This document shows, piece after piece, positions 32,260-40,550 of a stretch of DNA of 45,126 bases (position 1 is the stretch's first letter; every line of letters begins with the position of its first letter). Position numbers and translations under genes: made by a program. The stretch is taken from the NCBI RefSeq assembly GCF_002303885.1, contig NZ_MRCM01000024.1, positions 1 to 45,126 of the forward strand, read 5' to 3'. The notes under the pieces were generated by a model. That model was not told the origin of the DNA. It ran no database searches and was given only the letters and a program-made list of their open reading frames with translations. Source of the DNA: Flavobacterium sp. ACN2 (GTDB taxonomy: Bacteria; Bacteroidota; Bacteroidia; Flavobacteriales; Flavobacteriaceae).

Positions 32260-32598
32260 CTATTCTGTTTCTTCTTTATTTTCTGAAAACAGATCCGTAA
32301 TCTCATTTAAAAATTCAAATTCATCAACTGGAAACAGCTGAAGAGCAATTCCCAGTATAAGCCCAACATCAATGTATTGGTTTTCAATCGTCGGCGGAAC
32401 TTCTGCGCTGTCATGATCTAAAGCGATAATGCACAGCTTCATCAGGTTTCTGACAACAGAACCGAGTTCGCAGTAGCCATAAACCCTGATCTCTGCATTA
32501 TACATCCCTCTTTTATCCTCTGCTTTTTTCAGGGCATTAAGCAGTTTTCCGCTTAACGTCCTGATGTCTTCAAGTTTTTTGATTTTATCGGTTTCCAT
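32260..32598 (-). CDS. Small helical protein, paralogue of the previous gene
   Basis: A 112-residue protein beginning METDKIKKLEDIRTL, related to the 105-residue neighbour. Its start overlaps the end of the HEPN-like gene by 14 nt, so translation is coupled. A conserved motif YGY, a helix with paired Leu/Cys residues and the shared ALQL-(I/F)-P segment are the visible features. Function unknown; the pairing suggests a hetero-oligomer or a recent duplication with divergence. Confidence 0.7.
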   Translation of the reverse strand: METDKIKKLEDIRTLSGKLLNALKKAEDKRGMYNAEIRVYGYCELGSVVRNLMKLCIIALDHDSAEVPPTIENQYIDVGLILGIALQLFPVDEFEFLNEITDLFSENKEETE

Positions 32599-33424
32599 GA
32601 TTTTTGAATATTTGTTTGGTTTTCTCTATACATTCTTTGAACAGTTTATCAGTTTCGGTTTTTAAAAAATCTAATTTTGCTCGGGCAGACTCGACAGATT
32701 CCTGTGTTGGAGGATCTATTTTGTGATTATACTGCACCGATCCACGAGCACACTCCAATTGTTCCAATACTGACCATTCTTCTTTTATTTCATAATCAAA
32801 GAGACTTCCAAGTCTTTTGCAGAATCCCGACAAATGCTCCTGCTGTTCAGCTATGCTGTGTGAAGGAATATATTCTCCTGTCAGAAACCAAGAAACACTA
32901 ATAAAAAGATACCGCAACTGCTGATGTATTGTATAAGCAGACATAAGATGATTCCCGTTATTGATGTGATATTTTAAATCACGGCCGACAACACTGCTCT
33001 CCGCTGTATCAGCATCAAATCTTTTCTTTGCTTCTTTGAGAAAGTCTTCGCAATCTATTTCTCCAATCTCAAATAAGCACTTTTCTTTAGGTTTACTGTA
33101 AATTAGAGTATCATCATTACAATGCAGGATAAAATAAGGATTCCCATAACCAATCTCTTCCTTAACCCAAAATCTATCATAGAACAGGAAAGAAAATTCA
33201 TCAAAATATCTGAAAATTTTCCAGCAGTACTCATAAATTTCATCATAATAATGAGGGCTGGATTTGCTTATAATAACTGTTATTATGCCTGAATTGGAAA
33301 TTACGTCTGACTGCTTCGAAAAATAAATCATATCAATTTTCATGAACATCCGCAAAAGCTTAATTACTTTTTTAATCTGTCTGCGATCTGGATTATCTTT
33401 CTGAGTTAATATATTGTGATACAT
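32585..33424 (-). CDS. Degenerate nucleotidyltransferase-HEPN fusion protein
   Basis: A 279-residue protein. Residues about 30-110 have the alternating pattern of a minimal nucleotidyltransferase (IDMIYFSKQ, IITVIISKSSPHYYDEIYE, a helix, then YFILHCNDDTLIY) but the GS...DxD catalytic residues are missing. The C-terminal half is helical, and R227-x6-H234 (RGSVQYNH) fits the Rx4-6H motif of HEPN ribonuclease domains. Such fusions and pairs occur in toxin-antitoxin and defence loci; here activity is unproven. It is encoded 11 nt after the related gene at 33436. Confidence 0.6.
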   Translation of the reverse strand: MYHNILTQKDNPDRRQIKKVIKLLRMFMKIDMIYFSKQSDVISNSGIITVIISKSSPHYYDEIYEYCWKIFRYFDEFSFLFYDRFWVKEEIGYGNPYFILHCNDDTLIYSKPKEKCLFEIGEIDCEDFLKEAKKRFDADTAESSVVGRDLKYHINNGNHLMSAYTIHQQLRYLFISVSWFLTGEYIPSHSIAEQQEHLSGFCKRLGSLFDYEIKEEWSVLEQLECARGSVQYNHKIDPPTQESVESARAKLDFLKTETDKLFKECIEKTKQIFKNHGNR

Positions 33425-33435
33425 AACTTATGATT

Positions 33436-34287
33436 TTACGATTCCAAAACACAAAGGCTTTCTTGACGAAGCAATTCCGCCTCTGCAATCTCAGTAGCTT
33501 TTTCATAAAAAAGACCGCACCTCTTCTCTAGAAGCTGTGTACTTACTAAACACGATTCTTGCACCTTACTCCAGCGAAGTGAAGCTGGATTAACTTTTAA
33601 CAGTTCAAGCATCGCTTTGTCTTCACTAGTTGAACGAGGAAAAATATCAGAAGTTAAAGGAGTAAATATTTCACATATTTCAAACAGATAAAGCAGTGAA
33701 AAATGATCAGGATAATATCCTAAAAACACACTGATAAGTCCTAAACAGATTTGCTCGACAGCAATGTGGAGCATAGATTCCTGAACAAATCCAGTACTGG
33801 TGTAATCAACATTCCCTACGCTATCTAAATAAGTTTCAGCGATTAAATTTCTGTTTTTCCAGTAAGATTTTATACGTTCAATCTTAAATTCTGGAATACC
33901 ATCAAAGGAAATGTTTAAAGGTGAATTTTCACGTTCATACACCTTATTGCCTCTCGTCACAACCTGATAATAAAAATACAATTGGTTGTGCGTCAGAGAA
34001 TGTCTAAATTTTGTTTTATAAAACAAAAGTGTTGCCGTGAACCGGCCTTCTGTTTTGTTTTTTATTATGTCGCTAATATCTGCAACTGCATTGCTAATAT
34101 ATTCATCGGTTAAAATCAGCAGATAATAATGCGTGTTCTGTTTTTCCCCAGAAGCACATTCCTGAAATGGGTTCTCAACCGCATGAAACTGTTTTTTTTC
34201 TCCGAAGCAGTATATACTGCTTGTACTAATGCAGTCAGCAATAATACTGCTGACCGTCTGTAATCCTAAGCTGTCAATTGTTTTCAT
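33436..34287 (-). CDS. Degenerate nucleotidyltransferase-HEPN-like protein
   Basis: A 283-residue protein, distant paralogue of the 279-residue neighbour. IYCFGEKK followed by HYYLLILTDE stands where nucleotidyltransferases have FGS and DYDLLV, so the metal-binding aspartates are replaced. TATLLFYKTKFRHSLTHNQLYFYYQVVTRGNKVYE completes that domain. The C-terminal half is helical without a clear Rx4-6H. It is the first gene of the minus-strand cluster down to 31913 and is divergent from the XRE regulator gene at 34461, which may control it. Confidence 0.6.
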   Translation of the reverse strand: MKTIDSLGLQTVSSIIADCISTSSIYCFGEKKQFHAVENPFQECASGEKQNTHYYLLILTDEYISNAVADISDIIKNKTEGRFTATLLFYKTKFRHSLTHNQLYFYYQVVTRGNKVYERENSPLNISFDGIPEFKIERIKSYWKNRNLIAETYLDSVGNVDYTSTGFVQESMLHIAVEQICLGLISVFLGYYPDHFSLLYLFEICEIFTPLTSDIFPRSTSEDKAMLELLKVNPASLRWSKVQESCLVSTQLLEKRCGLFYEKATEIAEAELLRQESLCVLES

Positions 34288-34364
34288 AATTTTACATATT
34301 TTAGTTAATACTTGTGTGAAAAATTGTATTTTTGTTTAACACACAGGCAAGTAACTAATTACTT

Positions 34365-34423
34365 GTACCGTACGGTATCAAATTTTCCCGTACCGTACAT
34401 GAGATTTTTTGTATCATACATGA
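34365..34423 (+). promoter_or_regulatory. Three repeated operator-like sites before the XRE gene
   Basis: GTACCGTAC occurs at 34365-34373 (within the palindrome TACCGTACGGTA, 34366-34377) and at 34390-34398, and GTATCATAC at 34411-34419. The last two are each followed by ATGA. Distances are 25 and 21 nt, close to two helical turns. They lie between the divergent genes at 34287 and 34461 and are likely binding sites of the XRE protein. Confidence 0.6.
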
Positions 34424-34448
34424 ATCCTGCTTTTTTATTCTTAATTAT

Positions 34449-34456
34449 TATCTTTG
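34449..34456 (+). promoter_or_regulatory. -7 element of the XRE gene (probably leaderless)
   Basis: TATCTTTG matches TAnnTTTG. The ATG lies 12 nt after its first base, where transcription should start, so the mRNA may have no leader. Confidence 0.5.
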
Positions 34457-34460
34457 AGCT

Positions 34461-34868
34461 ATGAGTACATTAACAAAACCAAATCACATGGGGCGTAAAA
34501 TCAGCCGTATCCGTGAACTGAAAGACATGAAACAGGAAGCTCTGGCGCAGGCTATGGGAACAAACCAGCAGACTGTTTCAATATTAGAGAATAGTGAATC
34601 TATAGATGATGAAAAATTAACAGAGGTGGCAAAAGCTTTAGGGGTTACTGTAGATGCAATTAAGAATTTCTCAGAAGAAGCCGTTTTAAATATTATTGGT
34701 AACACATATCATGTGGATAATTCTTCCGCTGTGCATTATGGATGCACATTTAATCCATTAGATAAACTAATAGAATCTCACGAACAGCACATAAAATTAT
34801 ATGAACGTTTAGTTCAAGCTGAAAAAGACAAAGTCGAATATTTGGAAAAACTTCTAAAAGCCAAATAA
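34461..34868 (+). CDS. XRE-family transcriptional regulator
   Basis: A 135-residue protein with a helix-turn-helix of the Cro/CI type at about 12-65 (GRKISRIRELKDMKQEALAQAMGTN, QQTVSILENSE), then a linker and a C-terminal coiled coil (about 100-135) for oligomerisation. Such proteins are common controllers in Bacteroidetes mobile elements. Repeated operator-like sites in its promoter suggest autoregulation and control of the divergent cluster. A good terminator follows. Confidence 0.9.
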   Translation: MSTLTKPNHMGRKISRIRELKDMKQEALAQAMGTNQQTVSILENSESIDDEKLTEVAKALGVTVDAIKNFSEEAVLNIIGNTYHVDNSSAVHYGCTFNPLDKLIESHEQHIKLYERLVQAEKDKVEYLEKLLKAK

Positions 34869-34894
34869 GCTTTTATAAAAGATATATTAATTCC

Positions 34895-34920
34895 AAAAAG
34901 AGACTTTCGAGTCTCTTTTT
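34895..34920 (+). terminator. Terminator after the XRE gene
   Basis: AAAAAGAGACT (34895-34905) pairs with AGTCTCTTTTT (34910-34920), loop TTCG, followed by one more T. Confidence 0.9.
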
Positions 34921-34961
34921 TGCTTTCAAATACCCTCTTAAATACCAAAAATGCACAAATC

Positions 34962-35237
34962 ATGAATAAAACTATACATCTTAGAGTTAAAAAGGAAATT
35001 GACCGAACGAGTGAGGCTAAGGTGTTAAAGCTCAAAGGCTCTTTAATTACAAAAGGCTACACTGAAATAATTCACATCGAAGATGAAAATGAAGATTTTT
35101 ATTTAAATACTTTTGCAACTGATCCAGACAGGAAAAAGGAAGCTGAAAGTTATGTTCTGCAATTTATTGATTCTAACGGACTAAATGACAGCATATTCTT
35201 GATTGATAATGTAAAAAGCAATTTCACACTGCTTTAA
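34962..35237 (+). CDS. Protein of unknown function
   Basis: A 91-residue protein from ATG 34962 (MNKTIHLRVKKEID); the frame is open back to 34920, but that reading starts inside the terminator. It is a hydrophilic alpha/beta protein without signal, membrane helix or cysteine. The text KGYTEIIHIEDENEDFYLNTF and a C-terminal FLIDNVKSNF are the only distinctive parts. No family recognised. The 307 nt after it (35238-35544) hold only a weak 60-codon minus frame (35250-35432) that I do not call. Confidence 0.55.
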   Translation: MNKTIHLRVKKEIDRTSEAKVLKLKGSLITKGYTEIIHIEDENEDFYLNTFATDPDRKKEAESYVLQFIDSNGLNDSIFLIDNVKSNFTLL

Positions 35238-35544
35238 TATCAAAACTTTCTAAATCATTCCAAAAACAAAAAAAGCAAAGCAAGATATTGGACACAGCCA
35301 GAGAAGTGCGCATAACATTTTTTCGTTCCTCAAAAATGCCCTTCGGGACTTATAGCACTTCATCTGTCTGATTGTCCAATTAAAGACTGCTTTCTTTTTT
35401 CCTTTTCTTTTAAAAGTATTTTTGACAGACATTAGCTTTCTAAATACATAAATACCAGTAAATTAAAAACAAGAATTAAAGAATTTTACTATATATTTAT
35501 CTCTAAACAAAACAGAAGATTTCCAATTCTATAATTCATTGCTT

Positions 35545-35781
35545 ATGAATCGTCTCAAAATTCTTTTTGTAATTCTTTTAAGCCTTTTATTCTTCGCAAT
35601 CATATCTTTTTTATACCGCTATGAAAAAAGAAAGATTTTGGAAAAGGAGCTTTCCCGCATTGATAAAGAAATTTATTTAAAAGAGGTTTATTACAAAAAG
35701 AAAGTGAAAGAGTTTGAAGAGCTGGAAAATAAACATAAAAAGCAGACTGACCAACTAAAAGCAGAGCTGTCAATTAAATGA
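35545..35781 (+). CDS. Small membrane-anchored coiled-coil protein
   Basis: A 78-residue protein from ATG 35545 (a TTG six bases upstream is possible but unneeded). It has one N-terminal membrane helix (ILFVILLSLLFFAIISFLY) and then a charged coiled coil to the end (EKELSRIDKEIYLKEVYYKKKVKEF...). The layout is that of entry-exclusion or mobilisation accessory proteins, but nothing specific is recognised. It lies upstream of the candidate oriT and mob genes. Confidence 0.6.
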   Translation: MNRLKILFVILLSLLFFAIISFLYRYEKRKILEKELSRIDKEIYLKEVYYKKKVKEFEELENKHKKQTDQLKAELSIK

Positions 35782-35868
35782 TATTTTTATGATTCTCAAA
35801 ATATCTCTCTTAGGACATTCCATTTTTATAGTTGTTTAGTAAACACTTAAAAGATAACAGCCAACAGC

Positions 35869-35895
35869 TATCCTGCGTAAAATTTACTTAGGATA
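35869..35895. promoter_or_regulatory. 27-bp dyad 3
   Basis: Arms TATCCTGCGTAAA and TTTACTTAGGATA around a central A; it combines the outer arms of dyad 1 and the centre of dyad 2. On the plus strand TAATTTAG, an imperfect -7 element, begins 21 nt later (35917-35924), so it may control the mob genes or be part of the transfer origin. Confidence 0.55.
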
Positions 35896-35970
35896 GGAAT
35901 CTTCAAAAGATACACTTAATTTAGTATTTAGACTTTTAAAATTCTTCAAGATGCCACGTTCCTGCATCTA

Positions 35971-36007
35971 GCAAGATGAACGGTTGTTTAACAACCGCCT
36001 ATCTTGC
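35971..36007 (+). other. Candidate origin of transfer (oriT)
   Basis: A compound hairpin: CGGTTGTT (35981-35988) pairs with AACAACCG (35990-35997), and GCAAGAT (35971-35977) pairs with ATCTTGC (36001-36007). It is followed by GC-rich text (GCCACCCATTGACTCGG) and lies 72 nt before mobC, the usual place of oriT. The nick site cannot be named from sequence alone. Confidence 0.5.
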
Positions 36008-36078
36008 CACCCATTGACTCGGAACTCGGCGGTGGAGAAACTTAAAAGAAAAGAGTTTGATAACAATGAAAATGAAAG

Positions 36079-36471
36079 ATGATGAAAAGAGAAAATTCAA
36101 ACAGAACACGAATCGTGGGACTGCGATTCACTCCTTTGGAGTATGCCGAACTGGAAAAAAGATTCAGAGCAAGCACCTGCCGAAAATTAAGTGACCACAT
36201 CAGAAGGCACTTATTCAACAAACCAATTGTAGCCACTTACAGAAACCAGTCTTTAGACGAACTAATGGAAGAGACAGCTGTACTTAATTCGGAATTAAGG
36301 GCAATCGGCAATAATATCAATCAGATTGCCAGAAAGATAAACACGCTCAAAACAGTTCCCGATTTCAAAGGGCATCTTTATCTGTTCGAGATACAGAGAA
36401 AAAGACTTTTTGATAAAATGGAAGAGGTCTCAGGCCACACCCAGAAAATCGCAGAACAATGGTTGCAGTGA
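36079..36471 (+). CDS. MobC-like mobilisation accessory protein
   Basis: A 130-residue basic protein. The N-terminal part (RTRIVGLRFTPLEYAELEKRF, CRKLSDHIRRHLF) has the ribbon-helix-helix look of relaxosome accessory proteins, and the C-terminal part is a long helix (ELRAIGNNINQIARKINTLK is the typical MobC segment). It would bind oriT and help the relaxase. Its 3' end overlaps the relaxase gene by 13 nt. Confidence 0.85.
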   Translation: MMKRENSNRTRIVGLRFTPLEYAELEKRFRASTCRKLSDHIRRHLFNKPIVATYRNQSLDELMEETAVLNSELRAIGNNINQIARKINTLKTVPDFKGHLYLFEIQRKRLFDKMEEVSGHTQKIAEQWLQ

Positions 36472-37703
36472 TAAAAACAAGCTCGTCCATAAGAGGCATT
36501 CTGAATTACAACGAAAATAAAGTTGAGATCGGAAAAGCGGAATGCATCAGTGCTGTGAATTATCCGCTAGAATTGGAAAAACTGAGTTTCACTTCAAAAT
36601 TAAACCGCTTCCTAAAACTGTCAGAACTCAATACCAATGCGAAGAGAAACACAGTGCATATCTCGCTCAACTTTGATCCATCGGAGAATCATTCGAAAGA
36701 AAAACTGGCTGAAATTGCAGACACCTATATGAAAAAACTGGGATTCGGCAGACAGCCTTATCTGGTGTATCAGCATTATGATGCGGGTCATCCGCACTGC
36801 CACATCGTGACAAATAACATTCAGAGAGACGGAAGAAGAATCGATCTGCATTTATTAGGGATCAGAAAATCAGAACCTGCCCGAAAAGAAATTGAAGAAA
36901 TGTTCGGGCTTGTAAAAGCCGAAGGAAGAAAACAGAAAGAACAATTTTCGTTAAATCCGATAGATGTCGGCAGAGTCCAATACGGAAAAGCAGAGTCCAG
37001 AAAGGCAATCAATTCAGTTTTAAACAAGGTTTTATTTGATTATAAATATTCAAGCCTGCCTGAACTCAATGCAGTTCTAAACCTCTACAATGTTCATGCT
37101 GACAGAGGAACTGAAGAGTCGAGAGTTTTTAAAAATAATGGACTGCTTTATAAGATACTTGACAAGAATTCAAAACCCATAGGTGTGCCGATAAAAGCCA
37201 GCGAATTCTACAGCAGACCTACCTTAAAATTTCTGGAAGGAAAGTTTAAGTCTAATGAATCAGAGAAAGAGTCTTGCAAAAAATATGTAAAAAATGCCGT
37301 AAAACTGGCTTTCAATCGTGAAAACATATTTTCTCCCGAAAAATTATCCAAGATATTGGAACAAGAAAGCATTCATATGATATTACGAAAAAGCAATGAA
37401 GGACAGCTTTACGGAATAACTTACGTTGACCATAAAACCAAATCCGTTTTCAACGGAAGCAGTCTGGGAAAAGAATACAGTGCAAAAGGAATTCAGGAAA
37501 GCTGTGCAATTAACATTCTTGCATTTGAAAGGAAATATCAAAGCCCCGTTTCAACTTCTTCAGAAAACTTTCAAAATCTGGAATCAAAAGAGTATGTAAA
37601 AGAAAATTTGGTAGATATACTGCTACGAGGGGAAAAAATAAGTGACTATGTTTCTAAACAATTTAAACAAAAAAGGAAAAAGAGATTTTATAAGGGGATT
37701 TAG
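36459..37703 (+). CDS. Relaxase / mobilisation nuclease (MobB-like)
   Basis: A 414-residue relaxase that nicks one strand at oriT and pilots it during transfer. The metal-binding three-histidine motif is H111-P-H-C-H115 in YDAGHPHCHIVTNNI, with the preceding HISLNFDPSE; the likely catalytic tyrosine is near the N-terminus (ILNYNENK, about residue 17). The C-terminal half resembles domains of other Bacteroidetes relaxases without a clear primase or helicase. Translation is coupled to mobC by the overlap. A 14-bp bidirectional terminator follows. Confidence 0.9.
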   Translation: MVAVIKTSSSIRGILNYNENKVEIGKAECISAVNYPLELEKLSFTSKLNRFLKLSELNTNAKRNTVHISLNFDPSENHSKEKLAEIADTYMKKLGFGRQPYLVYQHYDAGHPHCHIVTNNIQRDGRRIDLHLLGIRKSEPARKEIEEMFGLVKAEGRKQKEQFSLNPIDVGRVQYGKAESRKAINSVLNKVLFDYKYSSLPELNAVLNLYNVHADRGTEESRVFKNNGLLYKILDKNSKPIGVPIKASEFYSRPTLKFLEGKFKSNESEKESCKKYVKNAVKLAFNRENIFSPEKLSKILEQESIHMILRKSNEGQLYGITYVDHKTKSVFNGSSLGKEYSAKGIQESCAINILAFERKYQSPVSTSSENFQNLESKEYVKENLVDILLRGEKISDYVSKQFKQKRKKRFYKGI

Positions 37704-37705
37704 AA

Positions 37706-37738
37706 TAATTAAGGGTGTATTTTTTACACCCTTAATTA
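37706..37738. terminator. Bidirectional terminator between relaxase and restriction genes
   Basis: A 14-bp stem (37706-37719 with 37725-37738) around five T residues, between the convergent relaxase and restriction-enzyme genes. Confidence 0.75.
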
Positions 37739-37790
37739 TAATAATAATAATATTCTAAAGACGGATTTTTTAAAATTGAAGCTCAACACA

Positions 37791-38852
37791 TTATTTAAGC
37801 GCAATTATTTCATTGATTATTTTTTTTATGTCTAAATGTTGTGCATCAGAAATTCTTTTTGCCTCTTCTGAAACTAAGCTAATCCAATCAGAGATTTTAT
37901 TTTTTTCCGTTGTTCTGATACCCCAATATTCCGAGAGTTCAATATATGAAGTTTGAGCTATAATTTCTATTACTAAAGTTAGACTATTAAACAGGTTTAA
38001 AAATATTCTGGGAATATCTTTATATAATTTATTTCCAACTAATAAATCAGATTTCCCACCCGATGAAAAAAGATCACGAATATTTGGAGTTACTATTCCT
38101 TCGCGAGTAACAAGCCAAGCAGGAATTCTTTCGAATTTTTTTCGACTATTATTTCCAAAAATCTCCGTGAAATAAACCATAATCTTGGTAATTATTTCTT
38201 TTTGCTTTTCTCTACCAATATTTTTCCACATCTTGATCGATATATTGCTAACATTGCTATTATCTATCCACCAAAGTTGCTCTCCTGGTTTTAAATTGCT
38301 TTTGTAATAATCAACAACATGTCCTAACGGATTCTTTTTCTTTCTCAGAGTGTCATACGGAGTATTCATCTTATCAAAAATTGTTTGTCCTAAAGGTAAA
38401 TTCATGTCTATTAAATAGCGAGGAGAATGAGTAACAACCACTTCTGACAAACACTCTTCATATGGACGACATCTAAATTCAATAGGATTTGCGAGTTTTG
38501 CAAAGAGCATAAATATCCTTTCCACATCTGCTACTCTTGTACTTTCAAGCACACTATTTCCTGTTGTCTTCCAATGATTTTGAGTCGTAGTTTTTACCTC
38601 AATACCATAAAGTTTTTGAGCGATAATATCGGGGAATTTTTGTCCTCCAATTACCTGAATTGAATCTTCAAAAATAGTTCCCACAGCCAATTCGGACATA
38701 ACTTTACCAATATATGATTCAAGTTTAATTCCTGCCAAAGTTGAAATTACTTTTGGAGATTTTACTGCTTCGTTATTTAATGCTTCTAGGGTTGAACTTA
38801 ATAAAGTATTAAATTGTGATCTGTTTGGTTCTGAATTTTCTGAAATTATCAT
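37791..38852 (-). CDS. Type II restriction endonuclease
   Basis: A 353-residue protein encoded 2 nt after the cytosine methyltransferase. A PD-(D/E)xK site is visible: P74-D75 and E85-V-K87 in QKFPDIIAQKLYGIEVKTTT, with E55 upstream, which is the expected spacing of catalytic residues. The rest is alpha/beta and not assignable by eye to a recognition class. It should cleave the sequence protected by the methyltransferase. The site sequence cannot be predicted here. Confidence 0.82.
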   Translation of the reverse strand: MIISENSEPNRSQFNTLLSSTLEALNNEAVKSPKVISTLAGIKLESYIGKVMSELAVGTIFEDSIQVIGGQKFPDIIAQKLYGIEVKTTTQNHWKTTGNSVLESTRVADVERIFMLFAKLANPIEFRCRPYEECLSEVVVTHSPRYLIDMNLPLGQTIFDKMNTPYDTLRKKKNPLGHVVDYYKSNLKPGEQLWWIDNSNVSNISIKMWKNIGREKQKEIITKIMVYFTEIFGNNSRKKFERIPAWLVTREGIVTPNIRDLFSSGGKSDLLVGNKLYKDIPRIFLNLFNSLTLVIEIIAQTSYIELSEYWGIRTTEKNKISDWISLVSEEAKRISDAQHLDIKKIINEIIALK

Positions 38853-38854
38853 AC

Positions 38855-40225
38855 TTATTTTTTAAAATATAAATCCCATAAATCTTCAATTCGCTTGGCT
38901 AAATTAAATGCCAACAATGGAGGAACTGCATTTCCTATTATTTTGTAAGCTTGTGATGGACTAACTAAATATGAACCTTTCCTGCCATTTTTATTTTCGA
39001 TTACAAAGTCATAATCCGGTGGAAAAGTTTGGATTAAAGCACATTCTCTTGGAGTTAATCTTCTTTCGATTAATCCATTTGATAATTCGTCATCTATTTT
39101 TCCGCCATTTTCCTTTGAAAGCCTTCTAAATTCAATATTCCCATGATGCTCTGCTCGAATAGTAGGACTAATACTGTCCAGCTTTATTTCAGTTTGCCCT
39201 TGGCAATGCGCCCCCATGTACTTAGCTTTTGAATATACTTTTTGTGACAAATCACTCGTCTTATCAGGCTCTTCTAACAATGAAAAAAGTTCGCTCAATT
39301 GAACAAATTTCTTTAAGTGATCTCCTTTTGCAGTGTAAGAATGAGTGGGTTTTGGATATGGATTATATTTATCTGAAATTGTTTCTTGTTGTAATTCAAA
39401 TAATGCTGTATCGGTTAATTCGGATTTTTTTATTCCGATAAAGATTACTCGTTCTCTTGATTGTGGCACTCCAAAATTTGCTGAATGTAAAACTCTTGGA
39501 TTTAAAACAATATATCCATTTTCACCAGCTGATGAGAAATCACTTTGAATAATTTCTTTGACGTTTTCAAGATTCACTAATCCTTTTACATTCTCAGCAA
39601 TAAATATCTTTGGCTTGGTAATCTCGATAACTTGCTTCATCCACATGTAAAGCTGCCCTCGTGTTTCTTCCGTCGGGGTTAGCTCATCAATTAATTCACC
39701 ATTATGATTCTTATGTGAATTAAATCCATTTCTTTTTCCCGCCACACTAAAATCTTGGCATGGAAACCCACCAGTTACTACATCAATATTTTTTGGAAAA
39801 ATATCTATTCCGCTTTGATGCAATTTTACTAAATCGACAATACTTTGTGTATAGAATATATCAGCATCTTTACCTTTCTTTAAAAAATGATTTACCCATG
39901 CATTTCTGGCATCACCTAAGATGTCATTAGCAAAAACAGTTTTAAATCTTGTTTTCTTTAGTTGGACAAAGCCATTTTTAAGATTTTTGTCGATAAATGT
40001 TGGAGTCAGCTTTTCATTTACAGATGATTTTAAAACAGAAAATCCACCTTCAAACCCTAAATCCATTCCTCCACATCCTGAAAAAAGAGATAGTAGGTTT
40101 AATTTTTCATTCTTTTTGACTTTTGAACTATCTTTTTCTTGTACTGGATTTACATAATATTTAAAATCTAACTGCGGTTCTTCAAGAACATCTACTTCTT
40201 CTCTATCTGAATAATTTGCTTTCAT
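38855..40225 (-). CDS. DNA (cytosine-5) methyltransferase of the type II system
   Basis: A 456-residue enzyme that methylates cytosine at C5. Motif I is LLSLFSGCGGMDLGFEGG, motif IV has the catalytic C156 (TGGFPCQDFS), motif VI is ENVKGL, motif VIII QSRERVIFIG, and the C-terminal motifs IX and X are RRLTPRECALIQTFP and GNAVPPLLAFNLAK. The variable region between VIII and IX (about 290-390) determines the target. A 40-residue N-terminal extension precedes motif I. It lies 11 nt after the control-protein gene. Confidence 0.95.
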   Translation of the reverse strand: MKANYSDREEVDVLEEPQLDFKYYVNPVQEKDSSKVKKNEKLNLLSLFSGCGGMDLGFEGGFSVLKSSVNEKLTPTFIDKNLKNGFVQLKKTRFKTVFANDILGDARNAWVNHFLKKGKDADIFYTQSIVDLVKLHQSGIDIFPKNIDVVTGGFPCQDFSVAGKRNGFNSHKNHNGELIDELTPTEETRGQLYMWMKQVIEITKPKIFIAENVKGLVNLENVKEIIQSDFSSAGENGYIVLNPRVLHSANFGVPQSRERVIFIGIKKSELTDTALFELQQETISDKYNPYPKPTHSYTAKGDHLKKFVQLSELFSLLEEPDKTSDLSQKVYSKAKYMGAHCQGQTEIKLDSISPTIRAEHHGNIEFRRLSKENGGKIDDELSNGLIERRLTPRECALIQTFPPDYDFVIENKNGRKGSYLVSPSQAYKIIGNAVPPLLAFNLAKRIEDLWDLYFKK

Positions 40226-40236
40226 TTTTAGATTTT

Positions 40237-40536
40237 TTATTGATGAGATTTTATATATTTAATTTTCTGTTCTGCAACCTTTAAAACACGGCTAGCACAA
40301 TCTTCATCAGCAATTTCATCAGCAATTCTGTCGCTCATGAATTGTATTAATAATTCCTCTTTATCAAGCTGTAAAATTTCTGCAATTTTGAAAATTAAAT
40401 CTTTGTTCGGCTTACGTTCATTACGTTCAATTTTGCTTAATATTGCTTGGTCAATATCCACATATGCAGATACTTGCCTTAGTAACAATCCAAGGCTTTC
40501 TCTTTTTTTACGAATAATTTGTCCTACTGTTTCCAT
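40237..40536 (-). CDS. XRE-type controller (C protein) of the restriction-modification operon
   Basis: A 99-residue protein from ATG 40536 (METVGQIIRKKRESLG). A second ATG at 40557 adds seven residues and would make the mRNA nearly leaderless, as some C genes are. The helix-turn-helix covers about 5-60 (VGQIIRKKRESLGLLLRQVSAYVDID, QAILSKIERNERKP). C proteins delay restriction after entry of the system into a new cell; the palindrome overlapping its -7 element fits autorepression. The order C-M-R on one strand is a usual arrangement. Confidence 0.85.
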   Translation of the reverse strand: METVGQIIRKKRESLGLLLRQVSAYVDIDQAILSKIERNERKPNKDLIFKIAEILQLDKEELLIQFMSDRIADEIADEDCASRVLKVAEQKIKYIKSHQ

Positions 40537-40550
40537 TTGAAAAATACAAC

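Noticed and set aside
34365..34423. Repeats as a CRISPR array or plasmid iterons
   Set aside because: Only three 9-bp units with short spacers and no Cas or replication-initiator gene; operator sites are the simpler reading.
35250..35432. 60-codon minus-strand frame with a hydrophobic C-terminus
   Set aside because: No promoter or family support; the segment contains short hairpins and looks intergenic. A small membrane peptide cannot be excluded.
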